Source: Zygnema cylindricum
Taxonomy: Eukaryota > Streptophyta > Zygnematophyceae > Zygnematales > Zygnemataceae
Assembly (NCBI GenBank): GCA_037447655.1
Contig: JBBHKE010002940.1
Location: forward strand, 1-64,000
DNA length: 64,000 nt
Reading direction: 5' to 3'
Under the pieces are notes generated by a model. The model made no database searches, was not told the origin of the DNA, and saw only the letters and a program-made list of their open reading frames with translations. A program made the translations under genes and the position numbers. Of this stretch, positions 11,911 through 22,156 are shown in pieces. Numbering within the stretch: position 1 is the stretch's first letter; each line of letters starts with the position of its first letter.

Positions 11911-12837
11911 AATAAATTTTGGAGCTTCTTCACATCGGTAGTATGGGGAAGAGAGAAAAGCACACAAAAATTCCACGAAATCAACAGTGTGATTTTGGAG
12001 GCATAACGAAAGTAAAGGGAAGGGAGATACATGAGAGAGTTAGACACGATGAGTATGTTAAGGAGTGTAGAAAATATGACTTAGAAATGAGAAAGTCAGA
12101 TATAGAATCTATATTTGAAAAAGGGAAAAATAAAAATAATGAGGGTAATTTTATAGATATTTTGGAAACAGAAAACTGGTCAAAAAAAGAGACTTCAACC
12201 GATTCTGAGGAAAGGGTAGAAGTAAATCTAGAGGGGGTTTTATAGGATATGGAAAAAGAGGAATATTTAATGAAAGGCTTAGGGGAGGAGAAATATTTAT
12301 TGGGAATAAAATTAGAAAGTGATAGTGGCAAGAATTCCACGGAAGAGAGTGAGGAAAGTTCAGAAAATGGGGTGAGTATCATAGATAAAAATATGAGTAC
12401 AAAGACATATAATTTTTGAGGAACTTAGTGGGGACACATGTTTTTTGGGAAAATTTGGGGGGTAATGGTTTTGACATCACTAATGGGAGTGATGCCATTT
12501 TGTGAAGGTGTGCTTGTAAAAGGGTTAGCATCTGGGTGTGTGTTGCAGATTGGAGATGGGGCTGGCTGTTTCAATTGCAAGAGGGAAATTGGATTTAGTG
12601 TGGACGGAAAAGAGACAAGGTGGATAAAATTTTCGCTCGGATTTGTGAAAAGTGGGATGCTAAATACAATGTGTGATGCAATTATTATTTCGTTTTATCT
12701 AATGCACTATTTTAAATACAATAGTATTTTCTTAAAATTTTATGAAAGGAAAAAGAAAAAAAAGGGGGGGAGGAGGGGGTGTTTGTTTATTTGTTTGAGG
12801 GATTTGAAAGAAAAATAGACTAGAAAATAAGGGGGGG
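11911..12837 (+). pseudogene. A1 post-gag region: acidic stretch and RNase H scrap
   Basis: From 11919 to 12415 the frame encodes a Lys/Glu/Ser-rich low-complexity segment that I cannot assign to a family. At about 12470-12600 the DNA resembles the RNase H block of relatives: GACATCAC...GAGTGATGCC followed by a frame reading SGCVLQIGDGAGC, matching the SGYVL..GDGACCW region. So protease through mid RNase H has been deleted, leaving gag joined to the 3' end. The segment 12600-12830 is A/G-rich and unassigned. Confidence 0.55.
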
Positions 12838-13976
12838 TGTTGATATTTTAGTATTTTCTAGGTCTTTATTAGGATAGAAAAATAGTAGAGGCAGTCTGCC
12901 TCTTACTCCCTTCTCCAAGCCCCCACACTTGTTGTAGTCAGCAAAGGCTGGATAGGGAGCTACAGTCATGGCTGCCTGAGCACTCTAGAGAGACAAGAGT
13001 AAATAATGATATATTTACCAAAATGGTATTTGACGGACCCATGATTTTCACCTGGTACCTACGTTCCGTCAAGCCACCCGTAGTCGATAGCTTTGTCAAT
13101 TAAGCCTATGACATGTGCTACGATGTTGGAGGTTTGATAGATATTAATATTGTTTCTCGTAGGGTTTTCCATTTAACTAGATTACAGTTTATAGGGCATA
13201 GAAACAGCTGTACTTTATGTACTGGACAAAACAAATACTACGAACATTTGTTTCGACGGTCTGTTTTAAAAGTCGATTCAATCAGACGGCCGTGGTTAGC
13301 GCCGACTTCCCGGAAAGGACAATTTGGCGGTTTGCAAACGCCGCCACTCCAAATGATACGTGGCAATGTCATACGTGTTTAAGAAATCTCCAGAGCGGAA
13401 GAGAACAAATCCAAATGTGACAAATGTCGCATTACGGCGATGTCGTAGATAGACCGTACAAAAAGTACTCTGGCACTTGTACTTTCCTGTACGGTACAGT
13501 CTTGTGATTTGTTCGTACCTCAGTACTAGGGGGCTTAGAGAGGAGTTTTATGACTTATAATATTTCTGGTAGGTAGGCGCCTCTCCCGTAGAGCATCTTC
13601 TATAAAAGGCAAACTTTGGCCAGCCATAACAATTACCACGGTTGACCATTTTGAGTGATTTTTTTTGTTGCCGACTCAAAGGAGTCCACGCTACACAGAG
13701 GTGTAGTTGGTCAGAGTTTTTGCTTGCCATGGTGGCTGCATTTATTAGGGAAAGACAACGTGGGTGAATGTGTCCAAATTCTCATATTCTAACTTTGCAT
13801 TCTGTGGGGGAACTAAGCACACAAAAATGCTTCTTTCACATGGGTGAATCTGTATTGGGGTTTTGACTGTCAAGGTGTCATTCATTTGGGTTTAAATCAA
13901 CTTGAAGTCAGCACCATCTAGATAAGCATCTTGTGAGCTGCCTACTCTGAGGACCAATGGAGGTCTCAGAGTTTCA
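12838..13976 (+). repeat. LTR, subfamily A1 (3' LTR)
   Basis: It starts TGTTGATATTTTAG and ends CAGAGTTTCA, the same length as the partner at 9682. TATAAAA lies at 13601-13607 and the gag-type ATG at 13957. The two LTRs differ at scattered positions, so the insertion is not recent. Confidence 0.85.
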
Positions 13977-13981
13977 TTATC

Positions 13982-14405
13982 TATAGGGACATGCCAAGCC
14001 AAAAATATACAACCTGTTTTGTTCTTAAGATTAGAGATGGAACTTGCTGCTAGAGCAGCAAATTAAAAAAGGTTATAGCTCAATCCACAATAGAGTCAGA
14101 ATACATGGCATCATCTTCCGCCATCAACGAGATCCTGCGGGTTAAGCCTATTTTATAGGAACTTAGGTATATGGAAACAGGTCGTCAATCTATCTAGTGT
14201 GATAACTAGGCAGCCATAGCCATTGCCTCTAACCCTAAACAACATTTTAAAAGTTAAAACATGGATGTTAGGCTTCACTTTGTTAGAAAAAAATTGCGTG
14301 CAAAAGTCATTAAAATGTGTTATTTACCGGATGGGAGGATGGTGGCTAACATGTTAACTAAAGCCCTTCCTACTCCTAAGTTGCAGTTCTGCAAAGAGGC
14401 TATTG
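13982..14405 (+). pseudogene. copia RNase H, 3' half (family B)
   Basis: Continuation of the domain broken at 9681: VLKIRDGTCC, KVIAQSTIESEYMASSSA, AAIAIASNPKQH, MDVRLHFVRKK and MVANMLTKALPTPKLQFC follow in copia order, with several stops. It is cut at 14405 by the E element; the last tens of bases of this element and its polypurine tract are at 21127-21168. Confidence 0.8.
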
Positions 14406-15412
14406 TGTTGAAATTATTAGATTTATATGGTATTTCCTAGATCTAAAAATGTTAATATAAAAAGGAAAAGAAAAGGGCGGACAACTTGCATCCACCTTCT
14501 CTCTCTAGCCACCATACTTATTGTAGTCACAGAAAGATAGAGAGGGTGGTTGAGCCATGGTTGCCTTAGTTCTAGAGGCAAGACTAAAGAGTGACTTATG
14601 TCACTCTCAACAAAAGGTTGAGTCTGACTGGACTTGAACCTCCGACCGGTAGAGTAGAGCGTAGCCGTTAGCTCTAACCAATTTGTCGTAGAAGTCCGTT
14701 AAGATACATAAGGTTTGATACGTATTTAAACTTGTACATGGTTTTCTAACTGATTAACTAAAATGTGAACAAAGGAATATAGACTTAGTTAAAGTTTCAG
14801 TGCGGACGTCATTTCGCACGAAACAAATGAATCGGACATTTGTTTCGACGGCCGACATTTAATGTCGGATTTCATCCTACGGCATGCATCACTACCGAGA
14901 TCGCGCAATGGTCACTTTGGCGTTTATGGATGTGGCATGACCTAGCGCCACCTGTAGGGATAACATTTGGTCACAATAATTCTTGGGAACATACAGCGAG
15001 TGGAAGGGTGACACGCGTCCACTCAGTGGCCTTGTCGTACACAGGCCGTACAAAAAGGACAGAGGCCCTAGTACCTTTCTCTACTTTACAATCATGTGAT
15101 TGGTTCGTAATTCAGTAGATAGGGGTTGTGAGAGGGGTTTAGGACTTAGGAAAATCTTGTAGGTAGTCACCTCTCTCTAAGAGAACTTTGTATAAAATTG
15201 GCATTTTTGTCGGCTCATAACTTATCGGTTGGTTGGCTGTTTTCAGTGATTCTTTTTGCTACGGACTTAAGAGAGTCCGTGCTACAAAAAGGTGCAATCA
15301 GATTATCAGTTTGCTCTCTAAGACAGCAGTGGTTGTGGCTTGAAGAGGGTTAGTTAAAAGCTATCTAGAGGCTTCCTGAATTTTGTAGTCCAATGGAGGA
15401 CACACAATTACA
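14406..15412 (+). repeat. LTR, family E (5' LTR)
   Basis: It starts TGTTGAAATTATTAG and ends ACACAATTACA. TATAAAA at 15191-15197. An antisense tRNA-like module lies at about 14622-14690. The gag ATG is inside it at 15393. Confidence 0.9.
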
Positions 15413-15732
15413 GGTTATGGGCCCACCCTCTAGGGTGCCCACCTTCAATGGATCTCGGTTTACTTATTCGGAAGCCTTGATGATGGGGGCTTTGTGCAAA
15501 AAACGATACTAGGGTATCGTCAATGGACAGGTGAAATGTCCACCTTCGTGAAGTCCACTAGGATTTGGAGGAGTAAGGTATCCTGCAGCAGCGACTGCTT
15601 CAGCAGAGGAGGCAGATGATGGGGACAACAGTGTGTCCGAAAAGGGGAAAGGGAAGGAGACACCCCTCACTCCTATTCCCTCGGCACTGGGAGCGGTTGT
15701 CATGAAAACCGTGGAGAATGATACTCAACTTC
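15393..15732 (+). pseudogene. copia Gag 5' fragment (E element)
   Basis: MEDTQLQVMGPPSRVPTFNG followed by YSEALMMGALC and GFGGVRYPAATAS, closely matching the minus-strand copy near 18450-18778. It has in-frame stops at about 15510 and 15549 and ends where sequence switches to minus-strand reverse transcriptase at about 15732. Confidence 0.8.
15413..15427 (+). promoter_or_regulatory. primer-binding site, half initiator tRNA-Met type
   Basis: GGTTATGGGCCCACC, identical to the site at 10821, directly after the LTR terminal CA. It is also read as gag codons. Confidence 0.8.
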
Positions 15733-16200
15733 CGCTGTTGCCAGACTGAGGAGAATCCTTACTAATGCGATCCGAACAACAGGAGCAAAGGTTTCCTTAT
15801 AGTCAATCCCCTCCTTTTGGGTGAACCCCTTCGCTACCAATCGAGCCGTATATCTCTCAATGGTATTATCTGGGTTCAGTTTTAGTTTAAATACCCATTT
15901 ACACCCAATAGGTTTTCTCTGTGGAGGAAAATCTGCTAGTTCCCAAGTATTTGCTTTCATGATGGAGGCCATCTCATCATTTATGGCTCTAATCCATCTT
16001 TCTTTCTTAAGACTATTCACTTCCTCCGAGTGAGATTGAGGCTCATCAAGGTGAGATAGCTTAGTTACTTTATGAGCGACCTGTTTTTCCTGTATCCTTT
16101 TGCTACTCCTTCTCCCTCCCTCGAACTCCGAAGCTCGAATGGATGGATGTCTTAGATTTCTCCTCACTGTCTCATCGGCTCCTCTGTCCATGGGAGTCCC
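15733..16200 (-). pseudogene. copia reverse transcriptase N-terminal part (F copy)
   Basis: Minus-strand frame with the linker ASEFEGGRRSSKRIQEKQ, then INDEMASIMKANTWEL, GCKWVFKLKLNPDNTIERY, ARLVAKGFTQKEGIDY and FAPVVRIALVRILLSLATAE. The catalytic YVDD segment is missing because of the deletion at about 15732, so no polymerase activity is possible. The frame is otherwise open for about 160 codons. Confidence 0.85.
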
Positions 16201-16529
16201 ACTTTTTATATCTCTTCGAAGTCCATAAGCGTATGTGAGGATTCTGGTGAGTCTTCTGTATCTCAGATCTCCCCTGAGTTTGCAATCACGGTTTCACTCT
16301 TTTTTTTTTGGGAAAGACCGAGTTCTCCTCACTTTTGGACTAAAATCTGATTCTTATCTTCATTGTATATTTGAAAGGGTCAAATGACTTCCCTTCATCT
16401 ATGACAACTAGGTGTTTGACCAGAAGGATATCTTTCTTTGCTAGGTCATAGACTGTATACCTTTTAACATCCTCATCATATCCCATAAAGTATCCAAGTT
16501 TTCCCTTAACATCTAGTTTCTAGTTTTTC

Positions 16530-17414
16530 CTATATGTGTCTAGACTGTACGAACACTTTAAGGTGTAAGATATCTAGTTTCCTTCCGACCCATCTCTCAT
16601 AAGGTGTCGCTCCCTTTACAGCCGAGGTAAGGACTCTACTCTTAAAGTTGTTGGCAAAGTTCATTGCCTTTGCCCAAAATCTCTTTCCTATTATCTTGTC
16701 GGCCAACATACTGCATGCACTATCTGTTAGTGTTCGATTCAACCTCTCACCTACCCCATTTTGTTGCGCGTTATATGGTATAGTTTTCTGGTGCTGCAAT
16801 CCCTCATCTCTCAGATATTCCTCAAACTGGTTAGAGGTATATTCCCCCCCATTAACACTTCTTATTCTCTTAATGGGGGTTTCATGCAACTTCTCACTCC
16901 AGGCTATATATTCTTTGAAGTAAGTTGATGCTTCAGACTTTGTTTTTAGGAAATACACTCGAGAGTATCTAGGCCAGTCATCGCTTATTGTCAACATAAA
17001 CCTCTTTCCTCTTACTGAGGGTACTTTTGCAGGTTCCCAAATATCTTTGTGGACCAAATCTAGTACTTTCTCACCTCTAAATGTGGAGGCTTTGGGAAAG
17101 GGAAGTTTGTGAGCCTTACTTTGAGCACAGCCACTATAATCATCCATCATTTCATTATCCCCAAACTGAATGCCTTCCACTACCCCAAGCTTTTTCATTT
17201 CCCTCAACCTATCAAAATACACATGCCCCAACGGCTTATGCCAAATCATCAACTTAGGAACACCAACATAGTAAGCATTCTTCTTTTCATTACTCAGGTT
17301 AAGCCTAAACATTCCTTGGCTACCTTTATCTACCGTGAAGTAAACTTCATCCCCATACTTAGCTGTAAATACTCCATTTTTAGTGAAGGTATCAAACTCT
17401 TTGTCATCTAACAC
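16530..17414 (-). pseudogene. copia integrase (F copy), catalytic Asp lost
   Basis: A 294-codon open stretch, the best-preserved integrase of the window. The pre-integrase zinc module reads MIWHKPLGHVYFDRL and later DDYSGCAQSKAHKLPF, with Tyr where the first of the two Cys is usual. The core has LVHKDIWEP (first Asp), IRSVNGGEYTSNQFEEY (Val replaces the second catalytic Asp of DNGGEY) and QNGVGERLNRTL (Glu present). Those changes predict a dead enzyme despite the long frame. It ends at about 16530 in the C-terminal region; 16201-16529 is a degraded linker to the reverse transcriptase. Confidence 0.85.
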
Positions 17415-17670
17415 AGATGAGAGACAAGATTTTTACTCAGCTGAGGAATGTAGAGTACATTTGAGAATGTAAGTATAAAAGTCTTACCCTCCACTAAGAC
17501 TTTCAGATCTACTGACCCCACTAGATCTATAATAACCACTCTCCCATCCCCATACTCTATCTCTACAGTAGGGATCTTTTTTAGCTTAGTGAAGAGTTCC
17601 TTATCACGGCACATATGCATGTATGCACCTGAGTGAATGATCCACCCTTCCTGTGGAGCTCCCCGAATTG
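17405..17670 (-). pseudogene. copia protease (F copy), active-site Asp replaced
   Basis: The active-site block reads GWIIHSGAYMHMC, where family members have WxxDSGAxxHMC: His has replaced the catalytic Asp. The downstream LTFSNVLYIPQLSKNLVSHLC is the typical second half. It follows Gag and precedes integrase, as in copia. Confidence 0.8.
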
Positions 17671-17704
17671 CTTCAAGGGCACACTTCTGTTTTCGAGGAA
17701 TCTC

Positions 17705-18778
17705 CTACTTCTCCAGACTCTCGTCAAGATGAAGCTCCCCATCCTCCTCCGAGGACTCATCCTCGGTTTCCCTTGTCATTTTTGTGACCACAAGCGCCCT
17801 TTTCTTCTCTCCAAAAGAACACCCTCCACGGTTCTCTTGGAGCCTCAGCTGCGACAGCTTGACACAATCTGCTTTGAAGTGTCCCGGTTTTTTGCAAAAA
17901 TGACAAAGACCCTTTGGGGGCCTTGGTCGTCTAGAGTGATATCTTTTGCCTTTGTACAATTTCTTCGGGTCCTTCCCCTAACGGTCCCCTCTTGTTGCTA
18001 GAGTTTTAATGCTCTTTCCTCCTCTCCTAATCTCCATTGTGTTTTCCAGCACAAGTATCATCCGTACCACTGTGTTTCATTTCCATGAACTATCAGGCAT
18101 TTCCTGTACTCGGTACACTATGTTCTCATACTCATCTAGTACCTTCATGATAAGAGTGTTGACTTTCATTTTCATTGTACCTGTCCACGCGACACTTTCC
18201 ATCTCCATATACAAACAAGAAAGATCATTACAGTAATCTAACATCTTTCTTTCTTTGTAAGTGTAACTCACTAGCTTTTGCTCAGACAAGTTGAGCTCCT
18301 GAATAGTTCTATCTCTATAGATCTCCAACAAACTCACCCACAACTCCTCGGCCTTGTAAATGTGAAGATTAAGGTTGGCCAAAGCTTGAGTGAGGTGCCT
18401 CGGAATGAAGTTCTTTACAGCCATGTTTACATCCTCCCACATTTGAGTACCATTCTCTGCGGTCTTCACGGTCTCCGCTTCCGGTACTGTGGCAAAAGGA
18501 GTGAGGGGTGTCTCCTTCCCTTTCCCTTTTTCGGACACATTGCTGTCCCCATCATCTGCCTCCTCCACTGAGGCAGCCGTTGCTACAGGAAACCTTACAC
18601 CTCCAAATCCTGGTGGAGTTCTCGAAGGTGGACGTTTCACTTGTCGACTAACGATACCCCATTATCGTTTTTCGCACAAATCTCCTATCATCATGGCTTC
18701 CCAATAGATGAACCCAGATCCATTAAAGGTGGGCACCCTAGAGGGTGGGCACATTACCCGCAATTGTGTGTCCTCCAT
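17705..18778 (-). pseudogene. copia Gag (F copy) with intact zinc knuckle
   Basis: It starts at the LTR-internal ATG 18778-18776 (MEDTQLRVM) and has a TAA soon after GDLCEKR. The long open part (18640-18077) includes MWEDVNMAVKNFIPRHL, AEELWVSLLEIYRDRT and MKVNTLIMKVLDEYENI, matching a UBN2-type Gag. After a frame change a perfect CCHC knuckle, CHFCKKPGHFKADC, lies at about 17870-17910, the genomic RNA-binding motif, followed by an acidic tail (DESSEEDGELHLDES). Confidence 0.8.
18744..18758 (-). promoter_or_regulatory. degenerate half-tRNA primer-binding site (F copy)
   Basis: On the minus strand GGTAATGTGCCCACC, two changes from GGTTATGGGCCCACC. It directly follows the F LTR, whose terminal CA is now CG. 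Confidence 0.65.
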
Positions 18779-19762
18779 TGGACTTTATAATATAAGGAGC
18801 CTCTAGATAGTATTTAACTAACCCACATCAGGCCACAACCACTGTTGTCTAGGAAGGCAAACTGACAGTTTGACTGCACTATTGTGCAGCATAGACTCCC
18901 TAAAGTCCGTAACAAAAAGAATTACTGAAAACAGCCAACCAGCCGATAACTTATGAGCCGGCAAAAATGCCAATTTTATGCAAAGCTCTCTTAGAAAGAG
19001 ATGACTACCTCCCAAATTTCCTAAGTCATAAACTCCTCTCACAACCCCTATCTACTGAAGTACGAACCAATCATATGACTGTAAAGTATAGAAAGGTACT
19101 ACTGTCGATGTCCTTTCTGTACGACCTTTGTACGACAAGGCCACTAAGTGGACGCGTGTCACTTTTCCACTCGTCCGTACATTCCCCGGAATTCCCGCGA
19201 CCGAATGTCATCCTTCCACGCGGCGCCTAGTCATGCCACGTCCATAAAAGCAAAAGTGACCATTCCGCGATCTCAGCGATGATATGTGCCGTCAGATTTA
19301 ATTCTGACATTATATGTCGACCGTTGAAACAAATGTCTGATTCATTTTTTTCGTGCCAAATGACGTCCGCACTAAACTTTAGCAAGTTCTATGTTCCTTC
19401 GTTCAAATTCCTAGTTGATTAAGGTCATTACCATACAATATTTTAAATAAATATCAAACCCTATATCACCTAACGGACTTCTACAACAGATTGGTTAGAG
19501 CTAACGGCTACGTCGCACTCTTTCGGTCGAAGGTTTGAGTCTTGCCAGACTCAACCTTTTGTTGAGAGTGATTTAAGTCACTCTTTAGTCCTTTCTATAG
19601 AGCGGAGGCAGCCATGGCTCCATCGCTCTCTTTCTCGTTCACTTACTACAACAAGTATGGGTGCAAGAGAGTAGAGATGGAGGTAGGCTGCCTGCATTTT
19701 CTTTATCTATTTCCGCTAATATTTTAAACCTAGAAAATACCTAAAAACTAGTTATTTCAACA
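18759..19762 (-). repeat. LTR, family E (5' LTR of F copy)
   Basis: On the minus strand it starts TGTTGAAATAACTAG and runs to ACACAATTGCG, homologous along its length to 14406-15412. The outer end at 19762 abuts the plus-strand RNase H codons EAEYMAS, showing insertion into E. Confidence 0.85.
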
Positions 19763-20098
19763 GAGGCAGAGTATATGGCCTCTTGTTCTACTGTGAAAGA
19801 GTTGACGTGGGTCAAATCCTTGTTGCAAGAACTATGGTATATGAAGAAGGGAGTGCATGAAGTGTTTTTAGATAATCAGGCTCCCATTGCAATTGCAGCT
19901 AATCCAAAACATCATTTTAAGGCTAAACATATGGACATACGATTGAGTTTTGTAAGAGAAAAAGTTGAGAATAAGATTGTGAATCTTGTATATAAATCTG
20001 ATGAGGAAATGGTGGCAAATATGATGACAAAACCGGTGCCTTCTCCCAAGTTAAAATATTGCAAAGATAAGTGTGGGTTAAAACTGAACTTAAAGTAA
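19763..20098 (+). pseudogene. copia RNase H C-terminal part (E element), open frame
   Basis: Undamaged tail of a copia polyprotein: EAEYMASCSTVKELTWVKSL, LDNQAPIAIAANPKHHFKAK, MDIRLSFVREK, MVANMMTKPVPSPKLKYC, then a TAA at 20096-20098. RNase H removes template RNA during reverse transcription. The N-terminal half is missing at the F insertion point, so the domain cannot work alone. The purine tract AAATAAAGGGAG follows before the LTR. Confidence 0.85.
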
Positions 20099-20117
20099 AA
20101 CTAGAAAATAAAGGGAG

Positions 20118-21126
20118 TGTTGAAATTATTAGATTTATGTGGTATTTTCTAGGTCTTAATAGTTCAGTACAAAAAGGAAAAAGAAAGGGGCGGACAGCCT
20201 ACCTCCACCTCCTCTCTCTAGCCACCATACTTGTTGTAGTCATTGAACGATAGAGAGGGTGGTTGAGCCATAGCTGCCTTAGTTCCACAGGCAGGACTAA
20301 ATAGTGACTTATGTCACTCTCTACAAAAGGTTGAGTCTGACATGACTCGAACCTCCGACTGGAAGAGTACACCGTAGCTATAAGCTCTAACCAATCTGTC
20401 GTAGAATTTCATTAAGATACACAGAGTTTGATACGTATTTAAACTTGTACATGGTCTTCTAACCGATTAACTAAAATGTGAACAAAGGAACATAAAACTA
20501 GTTAAAGTTTCAGTGCGGGCGTCATTTCGCACGAAACAAATGAATCAGACATTTGTTTCGACGGCCGACATTTAATGTCAGATTTCATCCAACAGCATGC
20601 ATCACTGCCGAGATCGCGAAATGGTCACTTTGGTGTTTATGGACGTGGCATAACTTGGCGCTATGTGGAGGGATAACATTTGGTTGTAGGAATTCCGAGG
20701 AATATACGGACGAGTGGAAAGGTGACACGCGTCCACTCAGTGGCCTTGTCGTACACAGGCCGTACAAAAAGGACACCGGTAGTAGTACCTTTCTGTACTT
20801 TACAGTCATGTGATTGGTTCATACTTTAGTAGATAGGGGTTATGAGAGAGGTTTAGGACTTGGGAAAATCTGGTAGGTGGTAACCAATCTCTTAGAGAGC
20901 TTTGTATAAAATTGGTATTTTTGCCGGCTCATAACTTATCGGTTGATCGGTTGTTTTCAGTAATTCTATTTGCTACGGACTAAGGGGAGTCCAAGCTACA
21001 CAGGGGTGCAGTCAGATTATCAGTTTGCTCTCTTGGACAGTAGTGGTTGTGGCTTGAAGTGGGTTAGTTAAAAGCTATCTAGAGGCTTCCTAAATTATAT
21101 AGTCCAATGGAGGACACATAATTGCA
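20118..21126 (+). repeat. LTR, family E (3' LTR)
   Basis: It starts TGTTGAAATTATTAG and ends ACATAATTGCA. TATAAAA at 20905-20911; gag-type ATG at 21107. Confidence 0.9.
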
Positions 21127-21168
21127 TATTTGACTAAGTGAGTTACTGAGTCTAAAGATTTAGGGGAG

Positions 21169-22156
21169 TGTTAAGATTTGAAATATTTATTTCAGTCATA
21201 GAGCTATAAGAGGAGACTGAGGACCACGAATATTTTCTGTCTAGGACAGTGGTAATACTTACCTTTAATAGTGTGACAATACCACATAGACAGTAGAAGT
21301 GTACTGCACTTATACAGGGACACGCGTCGACATTGGGAGACGATACAGGTATTCCAGAGTGGCCACCGACACCCATGTACACGTGTCACAAATCGTACGG
21401 GCGGGATCAGCGAATTTGACGGACATAGACAAATCCAAACATCCAGGAGAGAATTGCGAGAGATCAAAAAGTAGGTCGTCCATACGAACATATACGACGG
21501 ACGCGATCAAAGTGGGGACCACAAAGAGTAAGTGCGTCGTACGCACTCAGGATGTTCGTACCACGAGATCAACATTTCTTTGGACTTGTGTGATGAATGT
21601 TGAATAAGCATCGGTAACATTAATTGTACAAACGTTATTTGTAAATATCTATAAAACAAATTGTTGGCGTTTAGTGCATTATTATTTAGTGTTACAATGT
21701 TCATTTAGCGGCAGTAGTAATTAGGGTTTTGGAAGCACTCGCGCTACAGTTTCGTACTGGTTGTATACTTTGTCCTAAGTCAGGATAGTACTGTAGTACG
21801 GCCACCCGAATTTGTGTGACCAGTAGATACTCTTTGTGAGTATTAAATTTAGGACTTCGCAAATTTTGTATCATCCAGTTTTGGGATTATGAAATTTTAA
21901 GGGCAATTTTTGGGAAACTTCCAGTCATCATATCTTATGGTTTACTGTGTCGTTTGGGTTGCAATTTTGGGAATTGTCAATTTACTAGGTTTTGTATCAT
22001 TGTCAAAAATTTGAGGCATATTGGCTTTTTGAGTCATATTTTGTGTCAGGTGAAAGTTGGTTGTTGAGTAGGTGCTTGATAGTTTTTGTTGTTTATCATG
22101 TCTACTTCCACTACTACTGGGGGTTCTCCTCTTTCAACGGTGGTTGTAGAACAACA
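21169..22156 (+). repeat. LTR, family B (3' LTR)
   Basis: It starts TGTTAAGATTTG after the polypurine tract TTTAGGGGAG and ends GTAGAACAACA. Homologous to 5009-6005, with the gag ATG preserved at 22098-22100. Confidence 0.85.

Larger units (their letters stand above)
9682..13976 (+). mobile_element. A1, non-autonomous copia derivative nested in family B
   Basis: Two LTRs of equal length (1139 bp, 9682-10820 and 12838-13976) flank only about 2 kb. Target duplication CTAGC (9677-9681) versus TTATC (13977-13981), two mismatches; taking the element out restores the RNase H reading frame of the host element. Internally there is a Gag frame, an acidic/serine-rich stretch and a short RNase H scrap, with no protease, integrase or reverse transcriptase. 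It ends in the polypurine tract AAAATAAGGGGGGG. Its mobility would have depended on enzymes from a full-length relative. Confidence 0.85.
14406..21126 (+). mobile_element. E-family copia element with internal inversion-like rearrangement
   Basis: Forward LTRs at 14406-15412 and 20118-21126, with target duplication TATTG (14401-14405) versus TATTT (21127-21131), one mismatch. Between them lie only the start of gag (to about 15732) and the end of RNase H (19763-20098) on the plus strand. The middle is a minus-strand E-family copy (F, about 15733-19762) whose LTR outer end abuts the RNase H codons at 19762/19763. The simplest reading is that F inserted into E's RNase H, then one deletion fused E gag to F reverse transcriptase at about 15732. 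Confidence 0.8.
5009..22156 (+). mobile_element. family B Ty1/copia element split by two nested insertions
   Basis: LTRs lie at 5009-6005 and 21169-22156, with flanking 5-bp target duplications ATCTG (5004-5008) and ACCTG (22157-22161), one mismatch. The internal order is gag, protease, integrase, reverse transcriptase and RNase H, as in copia. RNase H is interrupted at 9681 by element A1 and resumes at 13982. Pol is interrupted again at 14405 by element E and resumes at 21127, ending in the polypurine tract TTTAGGGGAG before 21169. Without the insertions the element would be about 6 kb. All coding parts carry stops or frameshifts, so it is inactive. Confidence 0.85.

Noticed and set aside
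14622-14690. Functional tRNA gene
   Set aside because: Box motifs and spacing are tRNA-like but stems are incomplete and the unit recurs inside LTRs, so I treat it as a tRNA-like LTR module.
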